Below, one piece after another: positions 1 through 5,126 of a stretch of DNA of 5,195 bases (the first letter of the stretch is position 1; every line of letters starts with the position of its first letter). Position numbers and translations under genes: made by a program. A model generated the notes under the pieces. It did not search any database, was not told the origin of the DNA, and saw only the letters and a list, made by a program, of their open reading frames with translations. The stretch comes from Lentisphaerota bacterium (lineage in GTDB: Bacteria; Verrucomicrobiota; Lentisphaeria; Oligosphaerales; Oligosphaeraceae), in the NCBI GenBank assembly GCA_012799755.1, contig JAAZKQ010000183.1:1-5195 (forward strand). Reading direction: 5' to 3'.

Positions 1-156
1 AAGGCCCTCGTCACCCGCTACTCGAACAAAGAGGGCTACCGCAGCATCCGCTGTCTCTTCGTCGGCCTCATCATCGGCGAATTCTTCATTGTCGCCCTGG
101 CAATGCTCCTGTCGCTTATCATGCAAAAACGCTTGGGCATTGACCTTAACCGCTGA
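1..156 (+). CDS. C-terminal 51 residues of a polytopic membrane protein (possibly DUF6785/DUF6784-like)
   Basis: Frame 1 is open from the first base to a TGA at 154-156; the start lies outside the window. The visible tail begins KALVTRYSNKEGYR, continues with one strongly hydrophobic segment (about residues 19-42, containing GLIIGEFF and ALAMLLSLI) and ends with the short polar tail QKRLGIDLNR. This is the last membrane helix of an integral membrane protein. The layout of a charged GYRSIRC stretch, then F-GLI-GE and a helix, resembles from memory the C terminus of the large transporter-like DUF6785/DUF6784 proteins of PVC bacteria, but 51 residues are too few to be sure. It could equally be another permease. 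The FtsX gene follows after 41 bp on the same strand, so co-transcription is likely. Being coding is well supported by the codon pattern; the family is a guess. Confidence 0.6.
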   Translation, partial: KALVTRYSNKEGYRSIRCLFVGLIIGEFFIVALAMLLSLIMQKRLGIDLNR

Positions 157-197
157 CCCCGCAACGGCCCCTGCCGGGCCCACCGGCAGCATCAGCC

Positions 198-872
198 ATG
201 AATGCACAACCAAGCATAACCAACGCTGCCATCCCCGAACAACGCCAAGTGAGCTGGGCGGTCTCCTTCCAGGTCAGCTGGGCGGGCATTCGGCGGCGTT
301 TCTTTCGCTCGTTGATCACCATGTCCGGCGTGGTTCTGGCCATCGCCTTCCTTACCTACATGCAGGTCATGAACGACATCGTCCGCGCGCTGGTACGAGC
401 CGACGACGCTGTCCTGAACGTCCTCCTGCAACAAGCCGGTGTGGACATCTACGCCGGTGACGCGCCGGACCGCATGATGGTGCTGCTCATCGTGCTGTCT
501 CTGCTGGCCTGCCTGGTGGGCATCATCAACTCCATGCTCATGAGCGTCACCGAACGCATCAAGGAAATCGGCACCCTCAAATGCCTCGGCGCGCTGGACG
601 GCTTCATCGTCCGCTCTTACTTCATTGAGTCCTCCGTGCAGGGCATCGCCGGCACCGTTCTTGGCTGCCTGATCGGCTTGGCCGTCGCCATCGCCATTGC
701 CACCACCAACTATCACGGCTACATCGCCGCCAACCTGCCCCTGCTCAGCATCCTGCGCTCGCTGGCCATGTCCCTGGGCATCGGCACGCTCCTGTCCGTC
801 ATGGCCGCCATCCTCCCGGCCTATATCGCCGCCCGTAAACAACCCGTTGACGCGATGAGGGTCGAAGAATGA
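198..872 (+). CDS. Short FtsX-like ABC transporter permease lacking the large extracytoplasmic domain
   Basis: This is a 224-residue inner-membrane permease of the FtsX/LolC/MacB class, the membrane half of an ABC exporter. Four hydrophobic segments are visible at about 36-56, 93-115, 146-168 and 185-212. After segment 2 comes the cytoplasmic coupling region NSMLMSVTERIKEIGTLKCLGAL (split here as residues 111-120 and 121-133), the family hallmark that contacts the ATPase. The C terminus PAYIAARKQPVDAMRVE (207-223) is also typical. In MacB and LolC/E, segments 1 and 2 are separated by a periplasmic domain of roughly 200 residues; here the loop is only about 36 residues (57-92). The ATG at 198 has only a poor ribosome binding site, so translation may depend on coupling to the gene ending at 156. 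The stop overlaps the ATPase start by ATGA. The substrate cannot be told from sequence. I am confident of the family. Confidence 0.9.
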   Translation: MNAQPSITNAAIPEQRQVSWAVSFQVSWAGIRRRFFRSLITMSGVVLAIAFLTYMQVMNDIVRALVRADDAVLNVLLQQAGVDIYAGDAPDRMMVLLIVLSLLACLVGIINSMLMSVTERIKEIGTLKCLGALDGFIVRSYFIESSVQGIAGTVLGCLIGLAVAIAIATTNYHGYIAANLPLLSILRSLAMSLGIGTLLSVMAAILPAYIAARKQPVDAMRVEE

Positions 873-1615
873 AAGCAGCCGACGACATCATCATCACCGC
901 CCGAGACGTTACCAAAGTCTACCAGCTCGGCGCCGAAGAGGTCCACGCTCTCCGCGGCATCAGCCTCGACGTCCGCCGCGGCGAATACCTGTCCATCCTT
1001 GGCCCCTCCGGCTCCGGCAAATCCACCTTCTTCAACATGGTCGGCGGCCTCGACCGCCCCACCTCCGGCGGCATCAGCGTTGATGGCTGCAATCTTCAAG
1101 ACCTCAATCAGAAACAGCTCGCCTGGATTCGTTGCCACAAAATGGGCTACATCTTCCAGTCCTTCAACCTGATCCAGACCATGACCGCCGTCGAAAATGT
1201 CTCCCTGCCGCGCATCTTCGCCGGTGAATCGCCCGCGAAGGCCCGCGCCGCCGCCGCTGAAATCCTTGAGATGGTCGGCCTCGGCCACCGCCTCACTCAC
1301 CTGCCCTCGCAGGTCTCCGGCGGCCAGCAGCAGCGCATCGCCATCGCCCGCGCCCTGGTCAATCGCCCCGGTATCATCCTCGCCGACGAGCCGACCGGCA
1401 ACCTCGACCTCCATACCGGCGAAGAAATCATCCAGCTCCTCGCCGACATGAAAAAACAGTTCGGCATCACCATCATCACCGCCACCCACGACATGAAGAT
1501 GCTCAGCGCATCCGATACTGTCGTCTGGATCAAGGACGGTCGCGCCGACCGCATCGCCCGCAAAGGCGAATTCGAAGTGGCCATCGGCACCATTGACGGC
1601 AAAACCATCGCCTGA
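869..1615 (+). CDS. ABC transporter ATP-binding protein, LolD/MacB type
   Basis: This 248-residue cytoplasmic ATPase powers the FtsX-like permease encoded just upstream. All nucleotide-binding motifs are intact: Walker A GPSGSGKST (45-53, Lys51), Q-loop IFQSFNL with Gln97, signature VSGGQQQR (149-156, a conservative change from LSGGQ), Walker B IILADEPTG (169-177) with catalytic Glu174, D-loop NLD (178-180) and switch His207 in ATHD. The phrase GYIFQSFNLIQTMTAVENV and the overall length are those of the LolD/MacB/FtsE/DevA branch, which extracts lipoproteins, exports peptides or transmits conformational change to periplasmic partners. The ATG at 869 overlaps the permease stop (ATGA) and has GAGGG at 857-861, seven bases upstream, which supports translational coupling and a fixed start. 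Residues after about 225 form a short tail beyond the conserved core. The partner complex is clear; the physiological substrate is unknown. Confidence 0.96.
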   Translation: MKAADDIIITARDVTKVYQLGAEEVHALRGISLDVRRGEYLSILGPSGSGKSTFFNMVGGLDRPTSGGISVDGCNLQDLNQKQLAWIRCHKMGYIFQSFNLIQTMTAVENVSLPRIFAGESPAKARAAAAEILEMVGLGHRLTHLPSQVSGGQQQRIAIARALVNRPGIILADEPTGNLDLHTGEEIIQLLADMKKQFGITIITATHDMKMLSASDTVVWIKDGRADRIARKGEFEVAIGTIDGKTIA

Positions 1616-1641
1616 GCGCCACAGCCGCCGGGACCATCCCG

Positions 1642-2511
1642 CTACGGTTCCACGCCGACGTTTTCCGCCATCATCTCTGCGTAATGCAGGAAGAAATCAC
1701 TGCTCCACAAGTTGAGGGAGTCCTGCTCGCGCAATGGCAGAAACCGTTGCACATCCCGCCGGGCAAGGGCCCAGTCAATGGTGCCGATGACTGAACGCAG
1801 GGTCGCATTCACCCAAGGCCAGGTAAAGCTCGTACCCTTGCCGGACCACGGCCCGGACTGCTCAAGAGCATTCGCCAGCAAGGCCAGATCGGGACGTGTT
1901 TTCCGGGCCACATACCAGACAAAATCATACCAGTCGCGACCTTTGGTATAGGGGCGGCAGAGAAGAGCGTGTAACTTCAAGGCAAAACTAGACTCAAGAG
2001 TCTGCGTCGTCAGCGCCGCAGTCACGGGAAAACTGATGTAGCTGGTCGTAAAGGCCGAGCCCGATGGTGGATTGCTGTCAAGCTCCAATTTGATCCTGAA
2101 CTTGCGGGTTGCATGGCGCTCAAAAGGCAGGCTCAATGCCGGCATCCTGCTGAGGGAATCCGTTTTCAGAAAGGCCTTGCGCACGGCCGTATGCGGCGAG
2201 GACTTGTCCTGATACTCGAGTTCAATGCCATCGCCGGCGCAGTCGGCGCAAACTGCCTCCAAGTACGGTTGCCAACGAAACGCGGGATCGGGTTCTTTGA
2301 GCAGAAAATCCAAGTCCTCGGAAAAACGGTTCAAGCCATTGACAATCCGCAGGCAGGTGCCACCGTGAAAGATTGCCTCTGTGAACAAACCGGCACGCGA
2401 CAGACTGGCAAGCACATAAAGCTGCAAGAGCTCCTGCAACACATTGTCCTGCTCTACTGCGTTCGCAGGCGCCATCTCGCGCAGTTTCGCACTGAGAACC
2501 TTATCCAGCAC
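1642..2511 (-). CDS. AbiEii/AbiGii-family nucleotidyltransferase toxin (type IV TA, DUF1814)
   Basis: This 289-residue protein has the motif set of AbiEii/MenT-type nucleotidyltransferases, toxins that transfer nucleotides to RNA acceptors such as tRNA. Counting from the GTG start at 2511, motif I is FHGGTCLR (48-55), motif II RFSEDLDF (62-69, acidic pair Asp66 and Asp68 for metal binding), a further strand IKLELD (140-145), and the C-terminal KLHALLCR...KGRDWYDF (179-197, Lys179, Arg186, Lys190, Asp193, Asp196). All expected catalytic positions seem present, so the enzyme should be active. The start is ambiguous. TTG at 2517 lies only 3 bases after AAAGGAG, whereas GTG at 2511 is 9 bases from it and is preferred. 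The gene overlaps the end of the upstream antitoxin gene by 11 bases, so the two are translationally coupled. It converges with the ABC operon, with 26 bp between their stops. Confidence 0.9.
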   Translation of the reverse strand: MLDKVLSAKLREMAPANAVEQDNVLQELLQLYVLASLSRAGLFTEAIFHGGTCLRIVNGLNRFSEDLDFLLKEPDPAFRWQPYLEAVCADCAGDGIELEYQDKSSPHTAVRKAFLKTDSLSRMPALSLPFERHATRKFRIKLELDSNPPSGSAFTTSYISFPVTAALTTQTLESSFALKLHALLCRPYTKGRDWYDFVWYVARKTRPDLALLANALEQSGPWSGKGTSFTWPWVNATLRSVIGTIDWALARRDVQRFLPLREQDSLNLWSSDFFLHYAEMMAENVGVEP

Positions 2512-3160
2512 TACCAATCGCTCCTTTCAAGCCTTTCAGAAAAGCGCCGACCCGTCGGCTGCGAAAACCCTCCACGATCTCATCAAGCCTGTCACAAGAA
2601 ATCGCCGCCAAATCGTCCTCTTCAATGCGCAGAGATTCAGTCAGATAGTCCAGGCCATTTTGTTTCCAAACGACATCCTTGTTAAGATACACCCAGTCGG
2701 CAATCGCACGCAGGGGTGTCGCCACAAAGGCCCAGGCATCACGGGCGACCAACAGCGCCTCAACGCCGGCCCGCGGCGCCCGCGTCGGCACGCGTTGAAA
2801 GCTGAACACCCCAAGGGGCGTGTGATAGTCACGGCTACGAAAGACCGTCACACTGCTGACTTGATAAACCGCTTCCGGAATCAGACCGTGATAGGACAAG
2901 GCCGACTCCAGGCTGATGTGCGAAGGCGCATGCAGACTCGCCGCCAACACAAAGGGATGCGGAGAGCTCTTCCGGTAGGGCGCAGCCAAGACATACAATC
3001 CGGGCTTCAAACGCAAAACCTCGCCGGCATGAACGGCCCGATACACCAACAAGGCACGCGCACCAGCACTGCTGGCCGGAAACAAGTTGCCAATCACCGT
3101 ATCGTCAAACAGACCACCCGGTGGCCCCAACTCGAAAACACGTTCTGTGAGTGTTTGCAT
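2501..3160 (-). CDS. AbiEi-family antitoxin / transcriptional regulator (type IV TA)
   Basis: This 219-residue protein is the partner of the AbiEii-like toxin encoded immediately downstream. The N-terminal region (about 32-60) has the winged-helix pattern of AbiEi antitoxins, ending in the wing-like GEVLRLKPGLYVLA (46-59). The block HISLESALSYHGLIPE (81-96) is a strong signature of the family. VATPLRAIADWVYL (146-159) is another conserved stretch. In characterised AbiE systems this protein neutralises the toxin without stable binding and represses its own operon through the winged helix; both roles are inferred here. The ATG at 3160 is preceded by AAGG (3166-3169) at good spacing. An inverted repeat and a plausible promoter lie just upstream. 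The antitoxin-first order with an 11-base overlap to the toxin gene matches classical abiE operons. Confidence 0.9.
   Translation of the reverse strand: MQTLTERVFELGPPGGLFDDTVIGNLFPASSAGARALLVYRAVHAGEVLRLKPGLYVLAAPYRKSSPHPFVLAASLHAPSHISLESALSYHGLIPEAVYQVSSVTVFRSRDYHTPLGVFSFQRVPTRAPRAGVEALLVARDAWAFVATPLRAIADWVYLNKDVVWKQNGLDYLTESLRIEEDDLAAISCDRLDEIVEGFRSRRVGAFLKGLKGAIGSAG
2521..2527 (-). promoter_or_regulatory. Ribosome binding site AAAGGAG of the AbiEii gene, inside the antitoxin gene
   Basis: Read on the minus strand, AAAGGAG lies within the last codons of the AbiEi-like gene. It is 9 bases from GTG (2511) and 3 bases from TTG (2517). Normal spacing favours the GTG start, and the site explains how the downstream toxin is translated from the shared mRNA. 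Confidence 0.7.
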
Positions 3161-3171
3161 TTTTACCTTGA

Positions 3172-3190
3172 AATTACTATTTTCGTAATT
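3172..3190 (-). promoter_or_regulatory. Inverted repeat AATTAC-N7-GTAATT, candidate AbiEi operator
   Basis: Perfect 6-bp arms at 3172-3177 and 3185-3190 flank a 7-base AT-rich centre, 12 bp upstream of the AbiEi start codon. AbiEi antitoxins are known to bind inverted repeats at their own promoter. If the promoter at 3201-3229 is right, this site lies just downstream of the transcription start and could act as a roadblock. Direct evidence is only the symmetry and position. Confidence 0.45.
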
Positions 3191-3200
3191 CTATTGCAAA

Positions 3201-3229
3201 AATATAGACATACCCGCGTGTAATGCAAA
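3201..3229 (-). promoter_or_regulatory. Candidate sigma70-type promoter of the abiE-like operon
   Basis: On the minus strand TTTGCA (3224-3229, 4/6 to the -35 consensus) and TATATT (3201-3206, 5/6 to the -10 consensus) are separated by exactly 17 bp. Transcription would start near 3194, giving a leader of about 34 bases that includes the inverted repeat and the AAGG ribosome binding site. An alternative pair, TTGCAA (3194-3199) with TAATTT (3171-3176), also has 17-bp spacing, but its start point would fall after the ribosome binding site, so it is less likely. Confidence 0.45.
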
Positions 3230-3260
3230 GCGGACACACCCGCGCCTCGGCACCCCGCCC

Positions 3261-3281
3261 GTAACCGGTCACCCATTGATA
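3261..3281 (+). repeat. Left terminal inverted repeat of the MITE-like element
   Basis: It begins GTAACCGGTCAC and ends TTGATA. Compared with the reverse complement of 3442-3462 it differs only at positions 13 (C/T) and 15 (A/T). Confidence 0.6.
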
Positions 3282-3337
3282 TTCGCTGCACAGTCGGGAA
3301 ACAGGCGCATGGCGCCCCCCTGGCGGGCTCATGTCAC

Positions 3338-3360
3338 GCTGCGGGCTCAAAGCCCGCAGC
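3338..3360. repeat. Perfect hairpin, 10-bp stem and 3-base loop
   Basis: GCTGCGGGCT and AGCCCGCAGC are exact reverse complements around the loop CAA. The stem is very GC-rich. No T-tract follows on either strand, so it is not a standard intrinsic terminator, although it could stop or shield transcripts coming from mazF. It sits in the middle of the MITE-like element, as a folded core often does in such repeats. Confidence 0.7.
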
Positions 3361-3414
3361 ACAACCGGAAAACAAGCGTGGATGGTGCCGCAGAACGGAC
3401 AGGAAACAGGTGCT

Positions 3415-3439
3415 TGTCCACAATGTCCACAATGTCCAC
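3415..3439. repeat. Tandem repeat of 9 bp (TGTCCACAA), 2.8 copies
   Basis: Three successive TGTCCAC units start at 3415, 3424 and 3433, the first two followed by AA, with no mismatch in the repeated part. The first copy, read from 3414 as TTGTCCACA, differs by one base from the DnaA box consensus TTATCCACA. The repeat lies just inside the right inverted repeat of the MITE-like element. Confidence 0.75.
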
Positions 3440-3441
3440 TT

Positions 3442-3462
3442 TATCAAAGAGTGACCGGTTAC
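3442..3462 (-). repeat. Right terminal inverted repeat of the MITE-like element
   Basis: It ends GTGACCGGTTAC on the + strand, the exact complement of the 12 outer bases at 3261-3272. 19 of 21 bases match the left repeat. The flanking bases ACCCGCCC at 3463-3470 resemble the left flank. Confidence 0.6.
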
Positions 3463-3489
3463 ACCCGCCCGGTAATCCTCCCTGCGGAC

Positions 3490-3852
3490 TCATACGCCGA
3501 TGCACAAAGCTATGGCATCAACGATGTTCTTCAGTTGCCAGGCCGTAACCCGACCAAGACAACGCTGAAAACGCCGAATTGAGATTGATTTGACCTGAAA
3601 GCTGTCAGCGCCCGAAATCTTGAGCAAGCCATTGTCGCTCGTAGGAGCAAGTCGGGTAAACCACACAAAATCTTCATAGCGCTCTTTCCAATCGGTGATG
3701 GGAACAACGATGCGCAAAGGCAAACGCCCGACCGCATCGTCGTTGACGACAACTGCCGGTCGGCGCTTGGCTATCTCCGAGCCCGCCGCTGGATCAAAAT
3801 CCACCAGCCAGATTTCGCCGCGCCGAGGGCTCTCCCCGTCATCCATAGCCAT
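3490..3852 (-). CDS. mazF: MazF/PemK-family endoribonuclease toxin
   Basis: This 120-residue protein has the PemK/MazF fold pattern of toxins that cut mRNA or other RNA at short sequences. Visible motifs, counting from the ATG at 3852, are RGEIWLVDFDP (11-21), GSEIAKRRPAVVV (24-36) with Arg31 at the position of the catalytic Arg of characterised MazF, IVVPIT (48-53) with Thr53 matching the catalytic Thr, and ADSFQVKSISIRRFQRCLG (82-100), the conserved C-terminal strand. Nothing essential seems missing, so it is probably active. The ATG at 3852 has GAG at seven bases and is preferred; ATG at 3846 is possible, and the GTG at 3882 lacks a ribosome binding site. The gene overlaps the end of the HTH/ImmA-like gene by 14 bases, so that protein is the likely antitoxin. 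No MazE-like small gene is present. Confidence 0.9.
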   Translation of the reverse strand: MAMDDGESPRRGEIWLVDFDPAAGSEIAKRRPAVVVNDDAVGRLPLRIVVPITDWKERYEDFVWFTRLAPTSDNGLLKISGADSFQVKSISIRRFQRCLGRVTAWQLKNIVDAIALCIGV

Positions 3853-5038
3853 CGCTGAACTCGTCTTTCTCGTAGGCCTCACAATCCGTCAGGTCGTGAT
3901 TTGTCTCATACTCCGTTGCTGCGGCCTCCGCCACCGTCAAAAGCCGATGCTGCCGCTCATCGCGCACCGCATTACGCAATTTAGAAGCAGGCAGCGCCTC
4001 CGGCGCAAGGCCGGCAAGCTCGTCCTCGGGGCATAGCGCCCTAGCCTCATCGCGGTCAATCAGCCCTTCGGCCAACGCGCGCGCCGTCAGCTGTCGCAAG
4101 CGCATGGGCTCTTCCTGGTTGCCACATCCAATCGGCTCACAATGCTTCCAACCACGACGACCGAACTCAGCCCAGAGCGTCGTATAGCTCTGTTCCGTGA
4201 TGACCTTGTGCGCCCTGGCGACATAGAGCAAGGCAGCCATACTCATGCCATAACGCCGCTTCAACATGACCAATTCATGCAGGGACAAGCTCTGCCGGCG
4301 TTCGCCCAGTTCTCGCTTGACGACCGCCGGCGGCACCAGCAAAGACGCCGCAAAGCGTTGCGCCAGTCCCTCAGCGGTCTCCTCCGGCAGCCCGTCGCTA
4401 TCCATGATGACATGACCAATTGTATGCGCCAAGTTGAAGCGCCGCTGCTCACTCGGCGCCTGCCCATTAAACACCAACAGCGGACGGCGCCCATGAATCA
4501 TGCCGGCAAAGCCGGCAAAACAGTCACTGCAAGCGCCATCATCCATGCTTACAACAATGGCGCCATGCATTTCGGCTGTCTGACACAGAGACAGGATCGG
4601 CGCGCAGCCGAGTCCCCACGCCTGCCGCAACGCGCTTGCCGCTTGCTCAGCGTCCGCGTCAGTCTGCACAGACCGCCGGTGAGGAAAGTCCAACCGGTCA
4701 GCGGTGGGAACGATGTCGAAAAGACGACAGGCTTTTTCCGCGATTTGTTCAGCTTGGGCCTTGATGCGCTCCGACCATAGTTTGCCCGGCCGGTTCTGAC
4801 AACGAAACGCGAGCCAGTTGATCGTCAACGGCTCAGCACCTAGAAAATAGCCCGACGCAACCCCCAATTCCTTGCCCAACGCGCGCACAATACTCGCCGC
4901 AGGTTTGCGTTTGCCCAATTCGTAATTGGACAAGGCCGCCCGCGTAATCGGAATATCTCTCGCGCTGAGCCGCTTCGCGAGTTCCGCCAAACTCAGCCCC
5001 GAAGCCAATCGTGCCTGCTTAAGTCGTCGCGCTAGCAT
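3839..5038 (-). CDS. XRE-type HTH protein with degenerate ImmA/IrrE (COG2856) domain, probable MazF antitoxin
   Basis: The protein has 399 residues. An XRE/Cro-type helix-turn-helix fills residues 1-62 (MLARRLKQARLASGLSLAEL, with recognition helix near TRAALSNYELGKRKP). A linker is followed by an ImmA/IrrE-like metallopeptidase domain (about 130-275). The motif RFNLAHTIGHVI keeps His205 and His209, and EGLAQRFAASLLVP keeps the third ligand Glu223, but the catalytic Glu of HExxH is Thr206 (codon ACA, two base changes from GAA). Residues 310-370 are not recognised. The last 25 residues (375-399) hold nine Asp/Glu and one Lys, like the acidic tails with which MazE binds MazF. An upstream ATG at 5068 is in frame, but the ATG at 5038 has AAAGGAG at nine bases and lies downstream of the predicted transcription start, so I chose it. 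The gene overlaps mazF by 14 bases. The family is sure; the antitoxin role is inferred. Confidence 0.88.
   Translation of the reverse strand: MLARRLKQARLASGLSLAELAKRLSARDIPITRAALSNYELGKRKPAASIVRALGKELGVASGYFLGAEPLTINWLAFRCQNRPGKLWSERIKAQAEQIAEKACRLFDIVPTADRLDFPHRRSVQTDADAEQAASALRQAWGLGCAPILSLCQTAEMHGAIVVSMDDGACSDCFAGFAGMIHGRRPLLVFNGQAPSEQRRFNLAHTIGHVIMDSDGLPEETAEGLAQRFAASLLVPPAVVKRELGERRQSLSLHELVMLKRRYGMSMAALLYVARAHKVITEQSYTTLWAEFGRRGWKHCEPIGCGNQEEPMRLRQLTARALAEGLIDRDEARALCPEDELAGLAPEALPASKLRNAVRDERQHRLLTVAEAAATEYETNHDLTDCEAYEKDEFSDGYG
4692..4758 (-). repeat. Interior copy of a 67-bp perfect direct repeat (inside the HTH/ImmA-like gene)
   Basis: It is identical base for base to 5129-5195, offset by 437 bp. 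It encodes the linker between the HTH and peptidase-like domains (QAEQIAEKACRLFDIVPTAD). The flanking base differs on the left (C4691 versus T5128); on the right the comparison is cut off by the window edge. Confidence 0.95.
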
Positions 5039-5047
5039 ATCTGCAAA

Positions 5048-5054
5048 CTCCTTT
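5048..5054 (-). promoter_or_regulatory. Ribosome binding site AAAGGAG that fixes the HTH/ImmA-like start
   Basis: On the minus strand AAAGGAG is followed by nine bases and then ATG at 5038. It lies inside the in-frame extension from the ATG at 5068, so the shorter protein is favoured. No comparable site precedes 5068. Confidence 0.75.
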
Positions 5055-5060
5055 CGCTGC

Positions 5061-5097
5061 GTTGACATAATTTAGATAAAAAACACACTTTGTCAAC
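5061..5097. promoter_or_regulatory. Inverted half-sites GTTGACA-N23-TGTCAAC, candidate operator of the HTH protein
   Basis: The 7-bp arms at 5061-5067 and 5091-5097 are perfect reverse complements, 30 bp apart in phase (about three helical turns). One arm covers the -35 box and the other the predicted transcription start. XRE-type antitoxins usually repress their own operon by binding such paired sites. The symmetry is visible; the binding is inferred. Confidence 0.4.
5069..5096 (-). promoter_or_regulatory. Sigma70-type promoter of the HTH/ImmA-mazF operon
   Basis: A perfect -35 TTGACA (5091-5096) is followed after 16 bp by TAAATT (5069-5074, 4/6 to the -10 consensus), with an AT-rich spacer containing T6. 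Transcription would begin near 5062, leaving about 24 bases before the ATG at 5038 and including AAAGGAG. This agrees with the shorter start. Confidence 0.6.
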
Positions 5098-5126
5098 ACT
5101 AAAAACAACAGGCGGACCGGCCCCGA

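Larger units (their letters stand above)
3261..3462. mobile_element. 202-bp MITE-like non-coding element with terminal inverted repeats
   Basis: The element is bounded by inverted repeats of 21 bp, 3261-3281 and 3442-3462. The outer 12 bases (GTAACCGGTCAC inward) are perfect, and 19 of 21 match overall. The flanks 3253-3260 (CCCCGCCC) and 3463-3470 (ACCCGCCC) match at 7 of 8 positions, as for an aged target-site duplication, although the bases are low in complexity. Inside are a perfect hairpin (3338-3360), a 9-bp tandem repeat (3415-3439) and degenerate copies of a GGAAACAGG motif near 3297, 3367 and 3402. No convincing reading frame fills it. It occupies most of the 329-base stretch without a gene (3161-3489), between the mazF stop and the abiE promoter. 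It could be a MITE mobilised by a transposase elsewhere, or a REP-like repeat. The family is unknown to me. Confidence 0.5.

Noticed and set aside
192..1489. Long open frames on the minus strand opposite the permease and ATPase genes
   Set aside because: Their translations are rich in Gly, Asp, Ala and His without domain logic, as expected for the antisense of GC-rich genes. The plus strand has clear FtsX and ABC motifs.
1629..1641. Small hairpin (CGGGA-CCA-TCCCG) between the convergent ATPase and AbiEii genes
   Set aside because: It has only 5 bp of stem and no T-tract on either strand, so I do not call it a terminator.
2113..3223. Overlapping plus-strand open frames opposite the AbiE genes
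   Set aside because: They have Arg/Gln/Pro-rich composition and no recognisable motifs, while the minus strand encodes both AbiEi and AbiEii signatures.
3415..3439. CRISPR-like array
   Set aside because: The unit is only 9 bp, in direct tandem and without spacers.
3276..3582. Plus-strand short frames with STMSTMSTLS or QCPQCPLYQ peptides
   Set aside because: The peptide repeats are just the translated 9-bp DNA repeat. The frames run across the hairpin, the inverted repeat and the antisense of mazF.
4142..4780. A 212-residue plus-strand frame opposite the HTH/ImmA-like gene
   Set aside because: It is antisense to a gene with clear HTH and zinc-ligand motifs and has no domain features of its own.
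3839..5068. Longer start (ATG 5068) for the HTH/ImmA-like protein
   Set aside because: There is no ribosome binding site before it, and the predicted transcription start lies at or after it. The ATG at 5038 has AAAGGAG at nine bases.
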